Positions 34,785-46,699 of a stretch of 64,000 nucleotides of DNA are shown piece after piece. This stretch comes from Carex sylvatica (lineage: Eukaryota; Streptophyta; Magnoliopsida; Poales; Cyperaceae). The DNA lies in assembly GCA_964058845.1 (NCBI GenBank), contig CAXKVR010000243.1, positions 1-64,000 on the forward strand. Reading direction: 5' to 3'. Below the pieces are notes generated by a model that searched no databases, was not told where the DNA came from, and was given only the letters and a program-made list of their open reading frames with translations. Positions within the stretch are counted from its first letter, which is position 1. Each line of letters starts with the position of its first letter. Made by a program: the position numbers and the translations under genes.

Positions 34785-34914
34785 GAGAAAATTGAAGGTA
34801 TAGCATTCCAAATTCTATGTCTATAAGACTCTCTCGCATCTAGATTTCAAACTCATGACCTCATATACATAAAGAGTTGTCTTTTGCCATTAAATCAAAT
34901 ACTGAACCTGACAT
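34785..34914 (-). mobile_element. tRNA-derived SINE, minus strand
   Basis: On the minus strand the order is A-box-like TTTAATGGCAAAAGAC, B box GGTCATGAGTTTGAAATCTAG and a tail. The B box is close to that of the SINE at 30523. It lies directly beside another SINE on the same strand. Confidence 0.65.
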
Positions 34915-34929
34915 GATGTACATATCTTT

Positions 34930-35056
34930 TTGAAGGAAAAGATAGAGGTCTTTGTCCTCCAAATTATACCCTTGTTATTACTAATGATTTCTTTCATCCG
35001 AATTCCAAACTAGTGTTTCTCACACGAAGCACATTACCCTTTTGTCAATAAACAAA
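34930..35056 (-). mobile_element. tRNA-derived SINE, minus strand, adjacent to the previous one
   Basis: On the minus strand the tail block GAAAGAAATCATTAGTAATA, then ACAAGGGTATAATTTGGAGG, matches the tail of the SINE at 30523 (AATAACAAGGGTATTAAATA). A- and B-box regions are diverged. Arranged head-to-tail with the 34785-34914 copy. Confidence 0.6.
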
Positions 35057-35060
35057 AGAA

Positions 35061-36280
35061 TAATAGCATGATATCTCCATTCTTATATTAACCACGTAGA
35101 TGTCCAGAATTGCCAACGACTTTGATTAAAAGATGAAATTTCATAGTGAATATCAGCCTTAAGATTAAAATATTATGATTCTATGCATCTTCTTGATGTA
35201 TTATTATGTGTACTGTCTAGAATTCTAAATTTATTTAGACACATACTCGCTACATGAAATTGTATCATTTTTTGATTGATCTTGATTTTTTTTTTAATTG
35301 ATCGATAATTAATTAGTCATATTTTTTATTTTTTTTATATCAATTAAGGAATATATTTGTCATTTATGTCATTATTTATGTCATTTTGTATGAGATTTTA
35401 AAAAAAATACTTCAAAGAGAGTAAATAAAGTCATTTAATATGTTATTTTATAAGATTTGTTTTATTCTCTTGTTAAGTTGTTATATGTCTCCATTACAAC
35501 TCACATTCACGACACTATTTCATTTATACATATAATACATTATCAAGAGTCAGATTTCAAAATCTAAAGTCGTATATATTAATTGTCAAACTTATTACAT
35601 CAACCCGTCATCAACATATATTTTATCCCTTGTATCAATTTGAGAGATGGATTTCTCAAATGTTAACAACATATATATATAAATGCAGAGAATCCCATAA
35701 CAGTGGGCCTGCGACAATGCCAGCAGCCCACCATAATGCGTCCCGTCCAGGCGATGCTAAGCACAGCACACTAAAATGTGTCCGCATCGTCGAAGCAATG
35801 CGTCTTTTATGTCAATTTGCAATTAAAAGATGTTCTCCTTTTTCCTTTTCCTTAGATTACGAGTGCAGGAAAAAGTTCTAGTATTAGTGCTTGCAACCAT
35901 TATCAACTTAGTTCTTTTTCCTTTTCCCTAGAAACTTAGATTCAAGGGTGGAGCCAAATTAACTGACTATGGGGATTAATCGTGAATGAGAGTCAATTAT
36001 ATGAAATTTTTATGCTGCGAATGGAGGTCAATTTACGGTATCCACAGCATTTTATTCTAGATCATATAAGCAACTATGTATAAATACAATTTTTTTTAAA
36101 ACTAATGGGAGTTAATTGACTCCCATTAGTCCCGCCTCTGCTTAGTTCTATATATATATATTTTTTCAATAAGATAATATCTCTCGGACCCACAAGTTTT
36201 TGAATTCAGACTGTCTGATCAAAATTTTGACAGCTTTTATGAATGACACAGTATCCGCAACCGATATTGCCGGTCTACCA
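35061..36280. other. Intergenic DNA, no gene identified
   Basis: An 83-codon frame at 35630-35881 is GC-richer than its surroundings but has no domain or homologue I recognise, and its start lies in AT-rich DNA. Otherwise simple AT-rich sequence. Confidence 0.4.
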
Positions 36281-36283
36281 TCG

Positions 36284-36418
36284 CAGATACTACTATCTCT
36301 AATAGAAAAAAATACCTTTTTGTCGGTATACCCTCGCGGATAGTTTTTTTTTTTTTTTGCAGATACTACCGTCACTAATAGAAAAAATACCTTTTTATCG
36401 GTATACCCTCACAGATAG
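36284..36418. repeat. Two tandem CACTA-like terminal repeat fragments
   Basis: The block CTAATAGAAAAAATACCTTT followed by TTATCGGTATACCCTCRCRG is present twice, 76 bases apart. The second reads CACTAATAGAAAAAATACC, close to the start of plant CACTA (En/Spm) ends. No transposase is nearby. Confidence 0.5.
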
Positions 36419-36439
36419 TTATTTTTTTCCTCGCGGATA

Positions 36440-37600
36440 CTCTCTCATTCTTACATAGATATTCTGATATGACATAATAAAAACTCAAAATTCTAACTTT
36501 TTTGAATATGATTCAAGCTTTTTTTTTATATTTTATTATTATTATTATTTTACAAATTGGTTTTCCTTGGTGTCTATTTAAAAGAGTTGAAGAGAGAAAG
36601 CCATTAAATTTGTCTCCGGTCTGGCGGTTTTGGAGGATATTCCGTCCGGTAAAAAAATTCTAAGATCAGAAGTTGTTACTGTTCAAAATATATCCCTTGC
36701 AACTGATATTATATAACTATAAATAGAAAATTAAAAACGGTACGTTGTGCTAAGCAGATGATAGTACATGTGTCGATTACAAGATGTGATAGATGTATTT
36801 CAAATTTGTATAATTATTTACTTTGCACTACAAATATAATATATTTGTACCATAGATTTTAATTCTGAAAAAATCAACCATAATAATATATACATATAAC
36901 AACATTAACAAGAGGTCTATTTAAAATGGGGATGGAGTTTTTATTCAAAGGATTTTAGACGAAATCTCATCTAAAATCGAGTTTAAATTGGCTTATTCGT
37001 GTGAAAATTTACATGGACAATTTAGATTCACAGACTGTTTAAATATATTTTCTAAATTGTTTGTACAGATTTTAATGTAAATCGAACTGACTTCGAATCT
37101 AATGTTGGAATAAATTTGTTCAAAGTTTTTTGGACAAAATATATTCATTAAAATAGATATTCAGCTCCTCCAAAGAGACTTCATATTTTAAATTATAATA
37201 TTTTCCCTGGTAAATAGGAAGCTCAATTAAACAAACAAATTGCTGCCCAAAAACCAAATTTACTGCTCACAATTTGTACATTACATATCCACGCGAACAT
37301 TAACTTAAAGCGCATGAAATAGAAAAGGCGCGCAAGCTCCTGTGTGCTATGTTTTGCGCCACTGACAGGTGGTCCCATTATAGCAGACATCCATAGTCTT
37401 TCATATTCACGGCAATAGCAACAACAAAGCCTCTCTGACAGGGATTTCTCTGTGTAATATCTTCATTTCTCTCTAGTCTCTCTCTCTGCTCTCTAGCTAA
37501 GCTAGCTACGATGCCCAAACAGGGATTCTTTGTGAACTCTGTTTCTGCTTCTTTCCCTGTTTCTGTTTCTCAGAAGAGTGCTTCCATCCCTTCTCTCTCG
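36440..37600. other. Intergenic and 3' flanking DNA of FLZ2
   Basis: No gene recognised. The final 150 bases are pyrimidine-rich and probably include the FLZ2 3' untranslated region. Confidence 0.45.
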
Positions 37601-37605
37601 CCTCG

Positions 37606-38045
37606 TCAATCACAATCTGTTCGTTCCGGCAATCTTCGCTACAAAATGGCGTGTCACCTCTGTAATAAAAAAAATAAAAAAACAGTTAAAATCCAAACAT
37701 AATCACTAGAAATAATATGTTAAGATGAAATATGTTACAAAACAAATATGTATATATGTATATTCAGACATGTAGCTACCTGTACATAAAGATGTCTTTG
37801 TTTCCTGATAAAAGCTTCTTGCATTGGAAACAAGTGTCGAGGAAATGATGCGGCTCGTTGTCGGTTGTGGAAGGTTCGCAAAATAAGCTTGAACCCTTGT
37901 TGCTTTTAGGTGATTGTTTGTACGAGTAAGAGGCTTTATTCGCTGTGTTGCCGGAGATTCCGGCCTCTAGATCGGTGACATCGTAATAATCACAAGAGGA
38001 TGATGAGAAATCAGGACATGAGTATTCCATTTTCTTTCCCTTCAA
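37606..38045 (-). CDS. FLZ2: FCS-like zinc finger protein, two exons, frameshifted tail
   Basis: Exon 1 runs 38045-37780 and exon 2 runs 37660-37606; the 119-bp GT-AG intron (37779-37661) splits the Arg codon of FMYR exactly as in FLZ1. The FLZ domain has Cys72 and Cys75 (CFQC), then Cys95 and Cys99 (FCSEDC). The N-terminus has DLEAG, shared with FLZ1. After CRNE, relative to paralogues that read CRQEQI, one extra base around 37620-37621 shifts the frame and the protein stops at 106 residues after TDCD. In the other frame the sequence continues with family-like residues (QIVIDEARE). So it is a truncated allele, an early pseudogene or an assembly error. All four Cys precede the shift. A second ATG lies at codon 6. 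Confidence 0.75.
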
Positions 38046-38165
38046 TTTTGATCTTGTTGCTAGTTTTCTCTTTTGTTGGTGCTCTTTTGGTGCTGTAACT
38101 GAGAAAGAAAGAAAGAGTCAAAGAGAGACTATGGAATGGGATGGTGTTAAGGAAAGAAGAAAAGG

Positions 38166-38176
38166 GTATATAAAAG
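38166..38176 (-). promoter_or_regulatory. Possible TATA element of FLZ2
   Basis: TATATAAAAGG on the plus strand (CCTTTTATATA on the minus) sits about 120 bases upstream of the FLZ2 ATG. The best match to the TATA consensus is in the opposite orientation to the gene, so assignment is tentative. Confidence 0.3.
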
Positions 38177-38199
38177 GCCAAATGAGAAAAGGAAAACAA

Positions 38200-39186
38200 A
38201 ACAATTATGGTGCTCTTTCATCTATAGACTAGGTGTACCATAAATAGTAACACAATTGTTGGTTGGTAGTTTTTTTTTATTTTTATTTATTTTTTTACAG
38301 CTGATGTCTAAAACAATAATCAGGTTATTAAGCTAGTTAATCATTCAGCGAGTTTGATCAAATTGTTACATGTTTTGATGAGACTAATTATGATATTATA
38401 TGGGCATATATAACACTTACTGGTAAATACAATTCCATATTTTATTTTAAAAAAAATCACATGGCCGACAGAAATAATATGTTGTGATTTTCATGATAAA
38501 ATACTACGGAGAAACAAACTATTAAATTTTCTTGATTATTTTAATTATGAATTTATGATGGATAAAAAGAATCTTTAGTATCAATAATTTATAATTTTTT
38601 CAATAAATTATTCTTTTCCGATAATGAAAATATTAGAAAATTGCAAAAAATAATTGTACGATTTGATTTGTGATATTTATATCACATTGAGCTTTCTATA
38701 TGAGTTGTTCACAATTTAAAATTAAATATCGTAGCTACAGCTCATTATAATTTCATAATATTGTAATATCCATCATCATAGAAAACAATTATGTATTACA
38801 ATTATTATATTTAATTTAACCTGATCAGCTAGCTATGACCAGAATTAATTCTTCCCGTTGCTTTGGTCGCTTTACACGTAAGCCAAGTCTTTATATGAAG
38901 TTGAATAAAACCAAGTGATGGGTAGTGCTTATTTCTTATTTCTATTTTTATTTTATTTTTTGAATCCATTGGCCGAGAAGAGGCAAAACCAGCAATTTTT
39001 TAATTCCACAAAAATATAAAAAGTGTTAATCACCGGTCCCACCAACTCTTCCAATCAAAACCGTTGCTTGTTACGTTTGCATAACTTTAATTATTTCAGT
39101 GGATCCATAATTTCTGGTTTTGGTGGGGTTCATTTCCATTTTTTTTTTAATATAATTGTGGGATTAAATAGTGCAACGGGTCTCTC
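38200..39186. other. Upstream intergenic DNA of FLZ2
   Basis: AT-rich, no gene. It ends at the 9-bp target duplication of the MITE starting at 39196. Confidence 0.5.
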
Positions 39187-39195
39187 TTTCTCTGG

Positions 39196-39414
39196 AATTC
39201 GTATCCTCTGCATTAACTCAAAAGAAAATTTTTTGAGTTAATGAATCTTAATCATTCGATCTGTTTTAAGATTTGTGCAGATTAGATCCACACTAATATT
39301 AAAGGACTTCTATATTATAAACAGAGTCAGATTAACTTCCTTTAAAATCAGACGATTGGGATTCAATAACTCAAAAGTTTCATATTTTGAGTTAACGCAG
39401 AGGATACGCATTGA
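39196..39414. mobile_element. 219-bp MITE sharing termini with family C but not its interior
   Basis: Ends are AATTCGTATCCTCTG and the inverse of CAGAGGATACGCATT, as in family C, but the subterminal arms are CATTAACTCAAAA and TTTTGAGTTAACG instead of GAGATATCTCA. The 9-bp TTTCTCTGG flanks both sides perfectly (39187-39195 and 39415-39423), so it moved as a unit. Confidence 0.85.
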
Positions 39415-39436
39415 TTTCTCTGGTCTGGTCTGGTTG

Positions 39437-39614
39437 AATTTGCATTCTCTAAGATATCTCAAATTTTACGTTACTTTTCGGAAAATATCGACCGTTCAAA
39501 TACTTCTGCACGAATCTCAAAGCTCAAATAATACTGGCCCCCTACTCTATCACCGAATAGGCACCGGACACGTCGGTCACGCAAAATATGAGATATCTCA
39601 GAGGATACGTACTC
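39437..39614. mobile_element. 178-bp Mutator-like MITE, family C copy 3
   Basis: The ends are AATTTGCATTCTCTAAGA and the inverse of CAGAGGATACGTACTC; the interior matches copies 2 and 4. It begins 13 bases after the target duplication of the 219-bp element. No target duplication of its own is visible. Confidence 0.75.
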
Positions 39615-41840
39615 GGCCGACTTGGTGCTAATCATTGTTGGTGATGTTGACAATTTATATGACACGAAAATCTAGCAAATTTTGATTTTTTTTAAAAATA
39701 TATATATATTTATTTTTTTATGTGATTAGGAGACTTGTAGATAACTTTTCTTGCGTATGAAGGAGCAATGGATACTTCAATTTTAAATTTTTGTTTGAGA
39801 AACTTGGGACCTGCTCTATAAGGGACCAAAAAATAGAAGAGAGTGAAGGAGAAGGATAATTTAAAAATTACTTAGTTTGAAAAAAAATTTACAGCATCAA
39901 TTTTTAAATAAGTACATTTGTTCATTTTAAATCGGAACTCTATGAGCAGATATTTTTATTTATACAAATGTAGGGGTGGAAATCAGCTGGCTCGTTACGA
40001 GTTGGGTTTAGTTTGAATCTGTTACGAGCTGACTCGTCTGAGAAACAAGTGAGGTGACTTTAAGAATTCTAACTGAAATCTCAGATTAAAATCATTGCGA
40101 GTTGGATCGAGCTAGCTTGCAAGTAGACAAGCTGACTTACTGGGTGTGACTGGATCTACTTTTAAGAAGAAAATAAATTTTACAAATTATTTGGACCGAG
40201 CTAGACATTATAAAATGCACACAAATTTATACAGATTCACAAATTTATGCCTAGCCGAGCTGATAAGTAAGCTATGGTTCAACTTGAACTCGTTAATTCT
40301 GGATCAATCTAGTGGCGAACTAATTCATTAACAGCTTAGTCCAATAACAAGCAAACTGTTAACGAGTGAATTACAATTAAGCCACAAACTACAAGATTTT
40401 TAGCCAATCCTAACAACAGCTACTGAAATTCTAACTAAAGAAAACAAATGAATGATTCTGTATTTTTTATGTCTAAAGAAAGTGAATAGAATTAACCATT
40501 AGAAATGTCCTAGAGAACCGAAATCTTTTATGGGACCAAAATTTCATTACCGTCCATCTAATTTTTTATATTATTTTATAAATAATAGCTACTTACTAGT
40601 CTAAGATTCTGTATGGGTATAATTAATTTCATGATATATAAAATAAGCGTATGATACCTTTTATCAAAAAAATAAAAAAAAATTATATAAATAAAAAACT
40701 ATACTCCATGAGGTCAGTAAAATTTGCCAACTCTTTCATTCTCTTTCCTATCATCACATCCGATTCTCGCCATCATTATATATTTTTTTTCAGAACTCTG
40801 AAATACTAAATATAACAAACAAACAAAGAAAATTCATCTGAAGGACATTATTGTTTTCCGAGAAAATTTCAAGTACCCTTAATTAGTCATATTTCAATTA
40901 AATTTTTATTTTTTAATAAAAAATTTAAAACTAAAAATAAAATAAAATATTATTTACACGCCTAAAAAGTCTTGAAAAACTTCACATCCATAAAATATCT
41001 CCATCTGTAAGAAAACTTACAAAAAAATTTAATGGAGGTTCAAATTTGACATCATGGTCAGCATCACAAAAAATAGAAGAATATGAATCAAGAAATGTAC
41101 CTACACGAATTAAGGCCTAGCTCTCATTTGATGTTATTTGTAACTTAAGCAAACGTGCAGCATTTACTCTTATTTTACTTTTCACTTTCATTTTGATGTA
41201 ACAGAACTTTTTTTTTTTTTTTTTAATCTTTTTTTTAATGATCAACGCCTAAGGGCTTTTTCTTAAAAAAAAATAAAAAAATCAAGGCCTAGCTACCAAT
41301 GTTGCCATGTTAGGCGCTCCCACAATTTGTTTCTACTATATATTACTTTGTACTCGGATTGCATAAATTGTTTTTTTTTTAGCCCGGATGATTTGGTCCA
41401 AAACAAACATATCAAATTGATTTATTATTACATTGCAAGAATTTCGCTCTTGAACTGTTGAACAACATCCACGTATTAATCTGTTGAATTCAAAATAGTT
41501 GAAATTTGTAATCCGAATTTGAATAGAAGGCTGTCAGTTACATCTATATATAGACTCATTCCAATTTATTTAAAATTTATTAAATCAACATTTGAATTAG
41601 TCAGATACCAGGATATATTAATCTATCCCACTACTAATTTATTATTCTCCATTTCTGAGCAACCAACGTTTATTACAGTATTTGAACAAATTGCGGGGTT
41701 GTAATTGTTATAACTAATTACTACTGAAAATATATCAGTATCAGTACGTATCTACCTAATAACAACACGTAACAGTAGTATTGTACGAGGATTCACGTGC
41801 TCTGTGTTTTGCTAGTAAACTAGTCACAATCGAATCCAAT
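39615..41840. other. Intergenic DNA with a hAT-like fragment
   Basis: From about 39971 the sequence TAGGGGTGGAAATCAGCTGG, then GAGCTGACTCG motifs up to about 40380, look like a nonautonomous hAT element of the GAGCTSGCTCG type. No right terminus or target duplication is assigned. The remainder is AT-rich. Confidence 0.4.
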
Positions 41841-42092
41841 CGAATTGCGAGTCACAAGCATGTTTGCCGGACCTACACATAAATCAACTTTTGGGAACTT
41901 GAATGCCAAGTTGTTGGAAACAAATGCCAGATTGCCAGTACATTTCATTGGAGAAGTACTATGTAAGACTCACAAATCTACAGAATCTTTCTTCCTCTCT
42001 TCTCCATATTTGAAGGTGAATCTAGAGGAATATAAAAAAAAATTAAGTTCATAGGTAACTGTAGCCAGCCTTGCTCGGCAATGCAGCCGAGT

Positions 42093-42185
42093 AGGACACG
42101 TGGATAGTTGTGTCAGGACACGTGTGTCCCTCATCGACAGACCAGCATCACGTACGGATTCACGGTGCATGCATGATGCATGGGA
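42093..42185. promoter_or_regulatory. Cluster of two G-boxes and an RY motif
   Basis: CACGTG occurs at 42097-42102 (GGACACGTGG) and 42119-42124 (GGACACGTGTGTCC), and the RY motif CATGCATG at 42168-42175; another CATGCATG lies near 42392. These are binding sites for bZIP/bHLH and B3 factors in other plants. No gene model is adjacent, so their role is unknown. Confidence 0.3.
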
Positions 42186-42199
42186 TGTCTCTAAAAATT

Positions 42200-44705
42200 A
42201 ATTGACAGCACCAAATATTGTAGTGCTCTTAGGTGGCACCTTCTGGCAAATACACTGACATCACTGGTATGTAAAAAAGTAGAGAGAAATCATATTTTAA
42301 ATTTTTAAAAGCATTTAATAATTATCAGAGGGCTGTATATGTTTTTTACCTCAAAATGAATTTGATGATAAAATATATGAGTAAACCAAATGCATGCATG
42401 GTATCCTTGCTTGCCACGTACATGCATTATTGTTGATAATTTCATATGATATGTCAGGTAAAGGTAACTTCAAATATTGTTCAGCGGACTTATTATTTTT
42501 TACCAGAAAATTAAATATATCGATAGAATGAAAATAGCACATTTATTTGTCTCGTCCCTATATATGTAATAGTTTAAATTGTTCAAGGGATATAGATGTT
42601 TGATTTTGAAAAATATTGGTTTTCAAAACTACCTTTGGTTTGCAATCCCCATTCTCTCTTCTATTATAGGGGAGAAATAACAAATCGTATTTTTTTTTTC
42701 TATATTAAATACATTGCCAAATTTTCAGATTATTTGGTTCCGGATAACTGATCATAATAATTCACAATAGTGTGATTATTTATCAGTTCATAGACAACTC
42801 AGGAATCCTCAGAGGTAATATAAAGCATTTGAATTTGAATTAATCCGAACCGTCTGATCAGAATATATCCTTTTGGAGATATTTTATACACCAATATAAA
42901 GCATTTGAATTCACAATATTTTTAGTTGATGATGTATACATCAAGATAACTCCACCTGTGTAGTATTATAATGGGTGATCTCTTGAACTGTTAGTTTGCA
43001 TCTAATTTATAATTACACTATTGTGTTGCTGATTTTGTTGAATTTTATTTCTAATCTACTCCAACTTATTTGAATGTATACACCAAGATCACGAGAAAAA
43101 GATAAAAAAAACAAAGAAGTTCAGTAAATGGAGGAGGTCAGCAGAGATTTTTGCTGAGTGCTGGTAGATCCTTTTGGAGATATTTTATATTTTCGGGTAT
43201 AATGTAGTTAGGTATTGTAACTCTAGCTTGTATGTATTAGGTTACTGTTCAGAGACAGTATTTTTTTTATACAATGAAGATCTACATTAAATGCAGTTAG
43301 TTAAGATATATGCTTTTGTATTAATATATGCATGGTTTTATTTTCATCTCACAGCTGCATATATTTTTTATAAAGACATGGAAACAATATACTGCTTAAT
43401 TTCTATATTTTTTTTTCTTGATAACATGTATTACAATAATTATAATCTGAATACCAAGTAAAAGATAAAATAAAACGGAGACAATTTTTTCTATTTTAGC
43501 GAAGACAGAATAAAAAGTAAAGCGCTTTAAATAGAATGGAGGGAAATAAAAATAAAATAATAATGATATACTCAATTAGAAATTCATGAAATTTAAATAT
43601 TTTTGTGTCCCTTTCCATTGTTTTCATAAGTAAAAGGAAAAGAAATATCTTCCTGTGGTATATTCATTCAATCGGCACTATTTTTTGTCCGAATGATAAC
43701 TACGCGTTTTTAAATCAATTTTGATTTATGGGCACTACACTATTTCTGGAAAAGTTAGTTCAAAAGTTGAAAAAGAATTAAAAAAATAAGATAAGAAAAA
43801 GACGCGCACAATACTGCATGACATAAGAATTTATGTTGACATATAAAATGTTACAGGAGTTGTAATTATAGCGATAAATGAATAGTTCGGGTCAGTTCAG
43901 CAGAGTTAAAATTTTGTGTTTCGTTATAATTCAAGTATTATTTGGGAATGATTCGGTATAACAAGGAAGCAAAAAAATCGTGTTTTCTCGCGGATAATTC
44001 GTGATTCGTATTTTATTCGCAAATAAAATGTATTATACGTTTTCTTGCATTTTATTCGGAGTTCGGTTTGAAAATGTAAAAAAAAAAACAAAACGCGAAT
44101 TATTCACGAATTTATCATGTATATTGTTACTAACCTCGCTGATGTATTATTTCTTATTTTTTATAGGGTGCTCCGTTTGTTTGTTTGTTTGTATTTCTGA
44201 ATTTAAATGGAATAACTCTTCTTTCCAATTTTTTATTTATTTTATAAGGGTATTCCATATCTTTAATTTAGAAGAACAAAATTTTGGTTCTTACTCGGAA
44301 ATTTGAAAAATAAAAACATTACATTTTATATTATTTGGAATTTTTTGTAGTGTTATTGTTATTGTTGAGAATAACATATTTTGTCATTATCATCAACATT
44401 GAGACGAATTATACATAACTTTACTAATATTTATATTATGAAATTATACTATAATATAAACATTATGACTTCAATTAGGGTATTGTTAAACTCACCATGA
44501 TTTTGATAAGCTTAACTCTAAAATGTATCGGAATGACTTTAAACGATGAATTTCAATTGTTGAAATCGATCTACTTAACGAGTGATGCGTTTATATGTCA
44601 AATTCATAAATTTTCAATTTATTTTAGTATAAAGTTGATCAGTCAAAACAAAATTAATTTTTCTTATCATTACTTGTTATCATTTTAAATATAAATCATA
44701 AATAA
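42200..44705. other. AT-rich intergenic DNA with small local duplications
   Basis: CCTTTTGGAGATATTTTATA occurs at about 42868 and 43171, and AATATAAAGCATTTGAATT at about 42818 and 42895. Around 44490-44690 the internal arms of a family A MITE remain. 43985-44110 contains GCGAATTATTCACGAAT-type motifs like those at 62120-62230. No gene recognised. Confidence 0.45.
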
Positions 44706-44709
44706 AAAA

Positions 44710-45067
44710 GAGGAGGGTTCCAATATAATGCCTCATGCTTTTTATACCTCATCATACCTCATATTTTATATCTTTATTTTCAAAGTCGAAATTGTCGATC
44801 CAAACCATTCAACATGATATCCATACTAAAATATGGTTGGGGATGAAATTTTATAATTTTGGGAAAAAATATACTATTTTTTAAGATGGGTAGAAAATCA
44901 CTGTTTTTTTATCAGTCCAGAAACATTGATTTTCTACATATCTTAAAAATAGTAAAAAAATTTTATTCCGGGGCATATTTATCATATTGGGCGGTTCGGA
45001 TCAACAGTTTCAACTTTGAAAACAAAGATATAAAATATGATGTATGATGAGGTATTGGGTCCTTCTC
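44710..45067. mobile_element. Foldback element, family B copy 7 (outer arm type IV)
   Basis: A 358-bp near-palindrome. Outer arms start GAGGAGGGTTCCAATA and include CTCATCATACCTCATATTTT. Inner arms are diverged family B (CGATCCAAACCATTCAACAT, ATTTTATAATTTTGGGAAAA, ACTATTTTTTAAGA). The centre differs from other copies. It is the most diverged member. Confidence 0.6.
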
Positions 45068-46119
45068 AATAAAAAATATTATATATTTCTAATTAAAAAA
45101 TAATGATAATTATTATTGTTATTTGTACTATTCTTATTGTTAAATAAATAATATAATTGCGGTAAAAATTGATTACAAATATAAATAGTCAAATATATAA
45201 TGGCACTTTATAATATATTACGGAATAACTTTGGTGTTCTTTTATTCGAAACATATCTTCATTTACCTTTCATCCTATCTCACTTTTGTTTGACAATTTA
45301 GATTCAAAAAGTATATATATTCTTCCACTTTATCCTGAAAGGACATTAAAGTACCAAATAATTCCATACACATTTTTATTCTATATAACTTCTCAAAAAA
45401 AAAAAAAAAAAGCTTGACAAAATTATTTTCCTGGTTGGGGTTCTCTTCTATTTTATCTAACTAATGGAGGTTTTCTCTTAAATTGAGGTACAGATGAGAT
45501 TATTGCTTGCAAAATTATATTACATTAAAATTTAAACGATCCAAATTGATAAGAAATAGTATGGCCAAACTTTGATCCATATAAAATTTATTGAGTTTTT
45601 ATCTTATTATTCAATTTTATTTGTATGCATGTATTTATACATCAAGATATTATATATCAAAAGCGATGCGCATATAAAATTATAAATAAAACAAATATTA
45701 AACTCTCTGTTTCTGATTGTTGGTGGGTTTCCAATTTTAGTAATTTATTAATTATTATAGCATCTAGTTTTTTTTTTTCAGATGCAAAAAAGGGTCAGTA
45801 GCAATTAAGCCAAATTGTTGGTTTGCATCTAATTTTCTTATGATAGGAGCTAATTTAATTTTCAGACTGGATATTTCTTTTAACGAACGAATTGTATCTT
45901 CAAAAGGCTCATATCGTTGATAAAATATCCTAATTGGGTCTGCATTTTCTATTTCTTTTGTTTTTTAAATTTTTTGGTACACAGTCTTAATACCCAATTT
46001 TGTAAAAATAAATTATATGTGAAATTTAAGACAAACAGATTCTTAAAACAATTATCATAAAATTGCAATATATAGTGTCATTTTAATCAAAATTAATCAT
46101 TTTTAAAAATACATGCCTC
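45068..46119. other. AT-rich intergenic DNA, nothing recognisable
   Basis: No gene or bounded repeat supported. Confidence 0.5.
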
Positions 46120-46224
46120 AATTGTCTCGCTGTGGGACGGTTTGTTTCAATATCTGAAATATGAGATCCAGAGTTAAAGTTTGCTCGAGTGATTTTCATG
46201 ATAAATAAAAGATGATGATTCAAA

Positions 46225-46615
46225 TGCCTCTATTTTTTGTGCGTCCATCATGCTTTTATTTTTAAAAACTCAAATAACTCAAAGTTTAAAACTTAAACGT
46301 CAAAATAAAACCATTAGATGTGATCTATGTTATTTTTTCTATGTACTCGTAAAATTTTATCCCATTTTGATTTTTCTTCTATATGAATCAATAAGTTAAT
46401 AAATCAACGTCTAAAAATTATCCACATTAGTATACATTTTTACAAGCTCAAGATGACAACCAGAATAAAGTTCAAATGCTATAATTTTTTACACGTGCAT
46501 AGATAAAATAACATAAATCACATCTAATAATTTTATTTTGATATTTAAATTTTAAACTTTAAATTATTTAATTTTTTTAAAATAAAAATATAATGAAGAC
46601 ACAAAAAATTAACAC
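46225..46615. mobile_element. Foldback MITE (TTAGATGTGATCTATGTTAT type)
   Basis: The left arm (about 46270-46400) contains AAAGTTTAAAACTTAAACGT and ATTAGATGTGATCTATGTTA; the right arm (about 46440-46580) is its inverse with several mismatches. Ends are imprecise. Noncoding. Confidence 0.6.
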
Positions 46616-46699
46616 ATTTCAACCGTTCTCTCAATAAAATATATGTTACACCTAACAGTGCGGTTAGGTATTGAAGTATACCGTCTCACTGTGGAGCAG

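Noticed and set aside
41845..42054. 69-codon plus-strand frame beside the G-box cluster
   Set aside because: No recognisable domain or homologue, no promoter with a clear relation to it, and the composition matches surrounding DNA.
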